Origin: Ancylobacter sp. IITR112
GTDB taxonomy: Bacteria; Pseudomonadota; Alphaproteobacteria; Rhizobiales; Xanthobacteraceae
Reading direction: 5' to 3'
DNA: 64,000 bases
Assembly: GCF_041415945.1 (NCBI RefSeq)
Contig: NZ_JBGCUS010000001.1
Coordinates: forward strand, 558,001 to 622,000
Every line of letters starts with the position of its first letter. Within the stretch, counting starts at the first letter, position 1. A model generated the notes under the pieces. The model ran no database searches. It was not told the DNA's origin and saw only the letters and a list, made by a program, of their open reading frames with translations. Below, one piece after another: positions 57,818 through 64,000 of this stretch. Made by a program: the position numbers and the translations under genes.

Positions 57818-59815
57818 ATGAACCCGGAAATCGGCCATTACGCGCTGGTGCTCTCGCTCGCCGTCGCCATCCTGATGACGGTGATCCCGATCTGGGGGGC
57901 GCGCACCGGCGACGCGGCGCTGATGCGCGTCGGCTCGACCCTGGCGCTGGTGCTGGCGGGCTTTGTCGGCCTGTCCTTCGCGGCGCTGGTGGTGGCCTAT
58001 GTGCAGTCCGATTTCTCGGTGCTGAACGTGGTGGAGAATTCGCATTCGGCCAAGCCGCTGCTCTACCGCATCACCGGCACCTGGGGAAACCATGAGGGCT
58101 CGATGCTGCTCTGGGTGCTGGTGCTGGCGATCTTCGCGGCGCTGGTGGCGCTGTTCGGCGGCAATCTGCCGGCGCGGCTGAAGGCCAATGTGCTCGGCGT
58201 GCAGGGCGCGGTGGCGGTGGCGTTCCTTTTGTTCATCCTGCTGACCTCCAACCCGTTCATCCGGGTGGTGCCGCCGCCGGCGGAAGGGCAGGACCTCAAC
58301 CCGATCCTGCAGGATATCGGCCTCGCCATCCATCCGCCGCTGCTCTATCTCGGCTATGTCGGCTTCTCCATCACCTTCGCCTTCGCCGTCGCCGCGCTGA
58401 TCGAAGGGCGGATCGACGCCGCCTGGGCGCGCTGGGTGCGGCCCTGGGCGCTGACCGCCTGGGCATTCCTGACACTCGGCATCGCCATGGGCTCCTATTG
58501 GGCCTATTACGAACTGGGCTGGGGTGGCTGGTGGTTCTGGGACCCGGTGGAGAACGCCTCGCTGATGCCGTGGTTCGCCGGCACGGCGCTGATCCATTCC
58601 GCCGTGGTGATGGAAAAGCGCGACGCGCTGAAAGTGTGGACGGTGCTGCTCGCCATCCTCGCCTTCTCGCTGTCGCTGCTTGGCACCTTCCTCGTGCGCT
58701 CGGGCGTGCTCACCTCGGTGCATGCCTTCGCCACCGATCCCTCGCGCGGCGTGTTCATCCTCGCCATTCTCGTCTTCTTCATCGGCGGCTCGCTGGCGCT
58801 CTATGCGCTGCGGGCGCCGATGCTGCGGCAGGGCGGGCTGTTCGCGCCGGTCTCGCGCGAGGGCGCGCTGGTGCTGAACAACCTGCTGCTCACCGCCGCC
58901 GCCGCCGCCGTGCTGGTCGGCACGCTCTACCCGCTGGCGCTGGAAGCCTATAACGGCGCCAAGATCACGGTCGGACCGCCCTATTTCAATCTCACCGTCG
59001 GCGCGCTGATGCTCCCCGTGGCCTTCGCCATGCCGTTCGGCCCGCTGCTGGCGTGGAAGCGTGGCGATCTCGCCGGCGCCGCCCAGCGGCTGATGGCGGC
59101 GTTCGGCGCCGCCATCGTCATCGCCGCGCTGGCAGCCTATGCGCAGGGCGGCGGGCCGTTGCTGGCGCCGTTCGGCATGGGCCTCGCCGCCTTCGTGGTG
59201 ATCGGCGCGGTGGCGGAAGTGACGGAGCGCGCCGGCTTCGGCCGCGTGCCGGCCAAGACCGCGTTCGCCCGGCTGCGCGGCCTGCCGCGCGCGGTGTTCG
59301 GCGCCGCGCTTGCCCATGCCGGCGTCGGCGTGTGCCTGTTCGGCATCGTCGCCGAGACGAGCTGGAACGCCGAGCGCATCACCGGGGTGAAGGTTGGCGG
59401 CAGCTTCGAGGTCGGCGGCTATGAACTGACCCTCGACCGGCTGGAGCCGCGCAACGGGCCGAATTACCGCGACCTCGCCGGCGTGTTCACGGTGCGCCGG
59501 GGCGGGGTCGATATCGGCACCATCGAATCCTCCAAGCGCCTGTTCACCGCCCGCAACATGCCGACGACGGAATCGGGCATCCGCACGCTCGGCTTCAGCC
59601 AGCTCTATGTCAGCCTCGGCGACGAACTGCCCGGCGGCGGGGTCGGCGTGCGCGCCTATTGGAAGCCCTATGTGACGCTGATCTGGATCGGCTCCATCAT
59701 CATGGCGCTGGGCGGCGCGCTCTCGCTCAGCGACCGGCGCCTGCGCGTCGGGGCGCCCAAGCCGGCGAAGAAGCCGAAGGCGGCGGCCGAGCCGAAGGTG
59801 GTGGCGGCGGAATGA
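57818..59815 (+). CDS. ccmF: Heme lyase subunit CcmF
   Basis: Large inner-membrane subunit of the cytochrome c heme lyase, 665 residues with about 14 membrane segments. The WWD-type heme motif is [19 protein letters not shown], with conserved His in [10 protein letters not shown] and HPPLLYLGY, and a periplasmic loop ([20 protein letters not shown]). The start has GGGAAGG upstream. The stop overlaps the upstream ATG of the ccmH frame. Confidence 0.96.
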   Translation: MNPEIGHYALVLSLAVAILMTVIPIWGARTGDAALMRVGSTLALVLAGFVGLSFAALVVAYVQSDFSVLNVVENSHSAKPLLYRITGTWGNHEGSMLLWVLVLAIFAALVALFGGNLPARLKANVLGVQGAVAVAFLLFILLTSNPFIRVVPPPAEGQDLNPILQDIGLAIHPPLLYLGYVGFSITFAFAVAALIEGRIDAAWARWVRPWALTAWAFLTLGIAMGSYWAYYELGWGGWWFWDPVENASLMPWFAGTALIHSAVVMEKRDALKVWTVLLAILAFSLSLLGTFLVRSGVLTSVHAFATDPSRGVFILAILVFFIGGSLALYALRAPMLRQGGLFAPVSREGALVLNNLLLTAAAAAVLVGTLYPLALEAYNGAKITVGPPYFNLTVGALMLPVAFAMPFGPLLAWKRGDLAGAAQRLMAAFGAAIVIAALAAYAQGGGPLLAPFGMGLAAFVVIGAVAEVTERAGFGRVPAKTAFARLRGLPRAVFGAALAHAGVGVCLFGIVAETSWNAERITGVKVGGSFEVGGYELTLDRLEPRNGPNYRDLAGVFTVRRGGVDIGTIESSKRLFTARNMPTTESGIRTLGFSQLYVSLGDELPGGGVGVRAYWKPYVTLIWIGSIIMALGGALSLSDRRLRVGAPKPAKKPKAAAEPKVVAAE

Positions 59816-59829
59816 GCATCCACACGTCT

Positions 59830-59921
59830 CCCTCATCCCCGGGCCTGACCCGGGGATTCCGTTTTGCCGCTGGTGCGCGGGTTCGAGATCTGGGTGCCCG
59901 GGTCAAGCCCGGGCATGAGGG
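59830..59921. repeat. REP-like palindromic element type A8 (inverted)
   Basis: CCCTCATCCCCGGGCCTGAC to GTCAAGCCCGGGCATGAGGG, inserted between the end of ccmF and the conserved start of CcmH, in frame so that an open frame passes through it. Confidence 0.85.
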
Positions 59922-59940
59922 AGGTGCGCGCTGGCGGGCG

Positions 59941-60444
59941 ATGCTCGCTGTCGCCCTGCTCCTCGGCCTCGCGTTCATAACCCCCGCCGCCGCCGTGCAG
60001 CCGGACGAGGTGCTGCCCGATCCGGCGCAGGAGGCGCGGGCGCGCGAGCTCTCCAAGGAGCTGCGCTGCATGGTGTGCCAGAACCAGTCCATCGACGATT
60101 CCGACGCGCCGCTGGCGCGCGACCTGCGCCTTCTGGTGCGCGAGCGTATCCAGCAGGGTGAGAGCGACCAGCAGGTGCTCGACTATCTCGTCGCCCGCTA
60201 TGGCGAGTTCGTGCTGCTGCGCCCGACCTGGCACGGAGCGAACGTCATCCTCTGGCTGGCGCCCTTCGCGGTGCTGGTGTTCGGCGGGCTCGGCCTCGTT
60301 ATCGCCTATCGCCGCCGGGCGGCGCAGGCGGGGGCGGGCGAGGCGCCGGCCGCCGTGCCGCTGTCGCCGGAGGAAGAGGCGCGGCTGCGGGAGGCGCTGG
60401 CCGAGCGGCCAGCCGACGCCCCCGACGACGTTACGAAAGTTTAA
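59941..60444 (+). CDS. ccmH: Cytochrome c maturation protein CcmH
   Basis: Thiol-redox component that keeps apocytochrome c reduced, 167 residues from ATG 59941. Signal peptide [19 protein letters not shown], redox motif [19 protein letters not shown], and a C-terminal membrane segment ([20 protein letters not shown]). An in-frame ATG at 59812, overlapping the ccmF stop, would add 43 residues encoded by a REP element (SSPGLTRG...RVKPGHEG). I prefer 59941 because the signal peptide begins there, though translation may start at 59812. Confidence 0.93.
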   Translation: MLAVALLLGLAFITPAAAVQPDEVLPDPAQEARARELSKELRCMVCQNQSIDDSDAPLARDLRLLVRERIQQGESDQQVLDYLVARYGEFVLLRPTWHGANVILWLAPFAVLVFGGLGLVIAYRRRAAQAGAGEAPAAVPLSPEEEARLREALAERPADAPDDVTKV

Positions 60445-60536
60445 CCCGCTCGCCAGACTGCGTTAAGGCGACGGTCTCTAGGTTCTCGTTCAACGCTCCC
60501 GGTGGGGAGAGTGATTTGTCGAACGAGGAACGACAC

Positions 60537-62099
60537 ATGTCGCGCACCGCGCCCAACACGACCCGCACCCCTTCGTCCACGCTGCGCAAGAGCCGTTCCC
60601 GGCTGCTCGCCGGCGTGTTCACCCTGGCCCTCGCCGGTGGCACTGTCGGCGCCTTCGTGCTGCCCGAGATCATCACTCCCGCCCAGGCCCAGCTGACCAC
60701 CAACCAGCCCGCCGGCACCTTCTCCTTCGCCGACATCGTCGAGAAGGTCTCCCCCGCCGTCGTCAGCGTGAAGGTGAAGAAGGACGAGGACAAGCTCGCC
60801 GCCAATGACGAAGAGGGCCTCGGCGGCCAGAACATCCCCCCGCAGATCGAGCGCTTCATGCGCCGCTTCGGCTTCGGCCCCGGCGGCCCCGGCGGCCCGG
60901 ATATGGGCCCGCGTCGCGGCCCCGGTCACCGTGGCGTCGTCGGCCAGGGTTCCGGTTTCTTCATCTCCAATGATGGCTATGTCGTCACCAACAACCATGT
61001 CGTCGACGGCGCGTCCGAGGTCGATGTCACCACCACCGACGGCAAGAGCTACACCGCCAAGGTGATCGGCACCGATCCGCGCACCGATGTGGCGCTGCTC
61101 AAGGTCGACGGCAAGTCGGACTTCCCCTGGGTGAAGCTCGCCTCCAAGGCGCCGCGCGTCGGCGACTGGGTGGTCGCGGTCGGCAATCCGTTCGGTCTCG
61201 GCGGCACCGTGACGGCCGGCATCGTCTCGGCGCGTGGCCGCGACATCGGCTCCGGCCCCTATGACGACTTCATCCAGATCGACGCCCCGATCAACCGCGG
61301 CAATTCCGGCGGCCCGACCTTCAGCCTCGACGGCGACGTGATCGGCATGAACACCGCCATCGTCTCGCCCTCGGGCGGCAATGTCGGCATCGCCTTCGCC
61401 ATTCCCTCCGAAACCGTCTCCGAAGTGGTCGAGGCGCTGAAGGATGGCGGGCAGGTGGCGCGCGGCTATGTCGGCGTGCAGATCCAGCCGGTCAGCGACG
61501 ATGTCGCCGAGGCGCTGAACCTGAAGGAAGCCGAAGGCGCGCTGATCGCCCAGGTGCAGCCCGGCACGCCCGGCGAGAAGGCCGGCCTCAAGCCCGGCGA
61601 CGTGGTGACGGCGATCGACGGCGAGAACGTCAAGGACTCCCGCGAAATGTCGCGCGAGATCGCCCGCAAGAAGCCCGGTACCACGGTCAAGCTGAGCGTG
61701 CTGCGCGACGGCAAGTCGATGACCATTCCGGTTACGCTGGAACAGTTGCCGACCGATGTCGCCTCCGCCGACAAGGGCCAGGCCGGGCAGGGCGAGGAAG
61801 ACGGCAAGGGCATTCCGCGCCTTGGCCTGTCGCTGGCGCCCGCCAAGGGTGTCGCCGGCGCCGGTGATATCGGCGTGGTCGTTACCGATGTCGACCCGAA
61901 CGGCCCGGCGGCCGAGCGCGGCATCAAGGCGGGCGATGTCATTCTCGATGTCGGCGGCAAGCCGGTCATGACCCCGGCGGAAGTCCGCGACGGCCTCGCC
62001 ACCGCCAAGAAGGACAACCGCAAGGCTGTGCTGATGCGCGTCAAGTCCGAGCAGGGCACCCGTTTCGTGGCCATCTCGCTGGGTGACCAGAAGGGCTGA
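60537..62099 (+). CDS. degP: Do-family serine protease/chaperone
   Basis: Periplasmic quality-control protease, 520 residues. Signal or N-terminal anchor (about 20-45), a Gly/Pro-rich loop (about 100-130), and a trypsin-like domain with His in VVTNNHVVDGA, Asp in RTDVALLKVDG and Ser in INRGNSGGPTF. Two PDZ domains follow (about 300-390 and 415-515; GVQIQPVSDDVAEALNL, DPNGPAAERGIKAGDVILDV). ATG 60537 has GAGGA 8 bases upstream; a TTG at 60516 is weaker. Confidence 0.95.
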   Translation: MSRTAPNTTRTPSSTLRKSRSRLLAGVFTLALAGGTVGAFVLPEIITPAQAQLTTNQPAGTFSFADIVEKVSPAVVSVKVKKDEDKLAANDEEGLGGQNIPPQIERFMRRFGFGPGGPGGPDMGPRRGPGHRGVVGQGSGFFISNDGYVVTNNHVVDGASEVDVTTTDGKSYTAKVIGTDPRTDVALLKVDGKSDFPWVKLASKAPRVGDWVVAVGNPFGLGGTVTAGIVSARGRDIGSGPYDDFIQIDAPINRGNSGGPTFSLDGDVIGMNTAIVSPSGGNVGIAFAIPSETVSEVVEALKDGGQVARGYVGVQIQPVSDDVAEALNLKEAEGALIAQVQPGTPGEKAGLKPGDVVTAIDGENVKDSREMSREIARKKPGTTVKLSVLRDGKSMTIPVTLEQLPTDVASADKGQAGQGEEDGKGIPRLGLSLAPAKGVAGAGDIGVVVTDVDPNGPAAERGIKAGDVILDVGGKPVMTPAEVRDGLATAKKDNRKAVLMRVKSEQGTRFVAISLGDQKG

Positions 62100-62160
62100 C
62101 CTTAAGGGTTCCGGTTGCGGCTCGTTCCGTCGCCCCTTGGGCTGCGGCCGGTTCGGTGGC

Positions 62161-62186
62161 GCGGGGAATCCGGGAGGATTCCCCGC
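62161..62186 (+). terminator. Hairpin after degP
   Basis: A perfect 11-bp stem (62161-62171 with 62176-62186, 4-base loop) 61 bases after the degP stop. No clear T run follows, so it may be a weak terminator or a transcript-stabilising structure. Confidence 0.55.
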
Positions 62187-62367
62187 GTCATCTATTTCGG
62201 GGGCGCCCCGGCGGGACGCCAATATAGGCGCGAGGCTCGAAATGACGTACATGGAGACGAATTCGAATCGTACCGCTGCCTCCGATTCCGCGCGGGGCCG
62301 AGAGGGCCCATTCATCGAACTCGCGGATTTCCGGAGAGCGGCCCGCAAGAATGCCGACGAGTCCCCC

Positions 62368-63048
62368 ATGCGCCTGCTCATCGTCGAGGACGACCGCGAC
62401 GCCGCCGATTACCTGCGCAAGGCGTTCCGCGAGGCCGGGCATGTGGCGGATGTGGCCTCCGACGGCGAAGAGGGCCTCGTGCTCGCCCGCGACGGGGGCT
62501 ATGACGTGCTCATCGTCGACCGCATGCTGCCGCGCCGCGACGGCCTGTCGGTGATCGCCGATCTGCGCGGGCGCGGCGACAAGACGCCGGCGCTGATCCT
62601 TTCAGCCCTCGGCCAGGTGGATGACCGCGTGACCGGCCTTCGCGCCGGCGGCGACGACTACCTGCCCAAGCCCTATGCCTTTACCGAATTGCTGGCGCGC
62701 GTCGAGGCGCTTGCCCGGCGCGGCGGGCCGCAGGCGGCCGATACGGTGTACCGCGTTGCCGATCTCGAACTCGACCGGCTGGCGCATCGCTGCACCCGCT
62801 CCGGCCACGAGATCGCGCTGCAGCCGCGCGAGTTCCGCCTGCTCGAATATCTCATGCGCCATGCCGGGCAGGTGGTGACCCGCACCATGCTGCTGGAAAA
62901 TGTGTGGGACTATCATTTCGACCCGCAGACCAACGTGATCGACGTTCACGTCTCGCGGCTGCGCGCGAAGATCGACAAGGGCTTCGATCCGCCGCTGCTC
63001 CACACGGTGCGCGGCGCGGGGTACATTATTCGTGACGGCGCTCGGTAA
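62368..63048 (+). CDS. Response regulator, OmpR family
   Basis: A 226-residue regulator: receiver domain with IVEDDRDAADYL, the phosphorylated Asp in VLIVDRMLPRRDG and Lys in DDYLPKPYAF, then a winged-helix domain (QPREFRLLEYLMRHAGQVVT, VWDYHFDPQTNVIDVHVSRL). The ATG at 62368 gives a standard N-terminus MRLLIVEDD; an upstream ATG at 62242 has a GCGAGG site but would add 42 unusual residues. The kinase gene starts inside its 3' end. Confidence 0.92.
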   Translation: MRLLIVEDDRDAADYLRKAFREAGHVADVASDGEEGLVLARDGGYDVLIVDRMLPRRDGLSVIADLRGRGDKTPALILSALGQVDDRVTGLRAGGDDYLPKPYAFTELLARVEALARRGGPQAADTVYRVADLELDRLAHRCTRSGHEIALQPREFRLLEYLMRHAGQVVTRTMLLENVWDYHFDPQTNVIDVHVSRLRAKIDKGFDPPLLHTVRGAGYIIRDGAR

Positions 63049-64000
63049 GCTCATCCGCACCACCGCGTTCAAGCTGCTCGCGGCCTATCTGTTCATCTTC
63101 GCCATTTTCGGCGCCTCGGTGATCGCCTATCTCGGCTGGCACACACAGCGCCTGGTGACACGCCAGGCGGTGGAGACGATCGAGAAGGACACGCGCTTCA
63201 TGCAGGCGCAGTTCGAGCGCGGCGGCATCAGCCGGCTGGTCAATCTGGTCAACCGGCGCGCCGGTGCGCCCGATGCCGGGCTGTTGCTGGTGACCAGCTT
63301 CAACGGCGATCCGCTGGCCGGCAACATGATGAACCTGCCGCTGAACTTCCTCGACCGGCAGGGCTGGCGCGAGATCAGTTACATCCGCACCGAGGATTCC
63401 GCCGCGCCGCCGAGCCGGGCGCTGGTGCATGTCATCTTCCTGCCGGGCGAATACCGGCTGCTGATCGGCCGCGACGTGGTCGAGCGCGAGGAGCTGCGCC
63501 AGATCATCATCGGCCCGGCGGTGTGGGGACTGGCGCTGCTGGTCGTGCTCGGCATGGCGGGCGGACTGTTCATCACACGGCGCGTGCTCAAGCGCATCGA
63601 CCAGATGACGGCGATCTCCGACGGCATCATGGCCGGCGATCTCTCCGGCCGTCTCGCCGTCTCCGGCACCGGCGACGAGTTCGACCGGCTGGCGCTCAGC
63701 CTCAACGCCATGCTCGACCGCATCGAGGCGCTGATGGCGGGGCTGAAAGAGGTCTCGGACAATATCGCCCACGACCTCAAGACCCCGCTCACCCGGCTGC
63801 GCAACCGGGCCGAGGACGCGCTGCGCACCGCCGCCTCCGAGGAGGAATGGCGCCTCGCCACCGAACGCACGATCGAGGAATCGGACGGCCTGATCCGCAC
63901 CTTCGACGCGCTCCTGATGATCGCGCGCGCCGAAGCGGGACAGGCGAGCGCCAAAATGCTGCGCTTCGACTTCGCCGAGACGGTGGCGGGAGTGGCGGAA
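63032..64000 (+). CDS. Sensor histidine kinase, partial at window end
   Basis: Runs off the window; 323 residues visible. GTG start at 63032 overlaps the response regulator by 17 bases. First membrane segment about 15-35 (LLAAYLFIFAIFGASVIAYL), a short periplasmic region, second segment about 158-178, a HAMP domain (RVLKRIDQMTAISDGIMAGD), and the dimerisation helix with His in NIAHDLKTPLTRLRNR. The ATPase domain lies beyond the window. Confidence 0.92.
   Translation, partial: MTALGKLIRTTAFKLLAAYLFIFAIFGASVIAYLGWHTQRLVTRQAVETIEKDTRFMQAQFERGGISRLVNLVNRRAGAPDAGLLLVTSFNGDPLAGNMMNLPLNFLDRQGWREISYIRTEDSAAPPSRALVHVIFLPGEYRLLIGRDVVEREELRQIIIGPAVWGLALLVVLGMAGGLFITRRVLKRIDQMTAISDGIMAGDLSGRLAVSGTGDEFDRLALSLNAMLDRIEALMAGLKEVSDNIAHDLKTPLTRLRNRAEDALRTAASEEEWRLATERTIEESDGLIRTFDALLMIARAEAGQASAKMLRFDFAETVAGVAE

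Noticed and set aside
57521..59836. Minus-strand frames opposite ccmF and degP (also 60441-62381)
   Set aside because: Both strands cannot plausibly encode them; CcmF and the Do protease are certain by motif, and the opposite frames are His/Arg/Gln-rich without homology.

Overview
The window looks like the chromosome of an alphaproteobacterium of the order Hyphomicrobiales (Rhizobiales), probably Xanthobacteraceae or close to it. DNA is very GC-rich throughout. Supporting genes are a MucR regulator, small families typical of the order (DUF5330, DUF1491, DUF2336, DUF680, DUF6481, a DUF1254/DUF1214 pair), and the gene order feuP-feuQ-lipoprotein-ccmI-ccmE-ccmF-ccmH-degP-response regulator-histidine kinase, as in Sinorhizobium. 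The genus is inference.

Layout. Bases 1-30,850 are mostly host genes: Fe-type sodB, a membrane protein, oligopeptidase B and msrB, mucR, a two-gene operon resembling the gene transfer agent (GTA) activators GafY/GafZ (6134-7046), sufE, envelope and small conserved genes, a class A penicillin-binding protein, lldD with a divergent GntR-type regulator, sodC, a 3026-residue autotransporter (18963-28043), an EamA transporter, a dCTP deaminase and an FMN reductase.

Bases 31,447-51,201 hold a nearly complete RcGTA-type cluster in canonical order: small terminase, large terminase, portal, small membrane protein, prohead protease, capsid, connector, adaptor, tail terminator, tail tube, gp10, gp10.1, short tape measure, distal tail, hub, NlpC/P60 peptidase and megatron, followed by DUF2793, spike-base-like and lectin-like fibre genes. 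No integrase, replication or immunity genes are seen, so this is read as a domesticated GTA rather than an active prophage. A lysis cassette follows (51,823-52,995): GH108 endolysin, an i-spanin-like protein and an embedded out-of-frame o-spanin-like lipoprotein. Three oppositely oriented host-like genes (two DUF680 paralogues and a trypsin-like protease) sit inside the cluster between capsid and connector, and REP-like palindromes are scattered through it.

Bases 53,216-64,000 return to host genes: FeuPQ two-component system, cytochrome c maturation genes, a Do-family protease and a second two-component system cut by the window end.

How the parts may work together. The GTA operon begins with TTCCT/AGGAA half-sites at 10-bp spacing, a TTGACA-17-TAGCTT promoter, a leader with a hairpin, and a perfect intrinsic terminator before the first gene. 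The same TTCCT-N5-AGGAA dyad lies upstream of the GafY/GafZ-like operon. GafY/GafZ of Caulobacter activate a GTA cluster, with GafZ acting in antitermination. I therefore infer a lambda-Q-like switch in which the GafYZ pair binds the shared site and lets RNA polymerase pass the leader terminator. This is the most notable system in the window and is a hypothesis from sequence.
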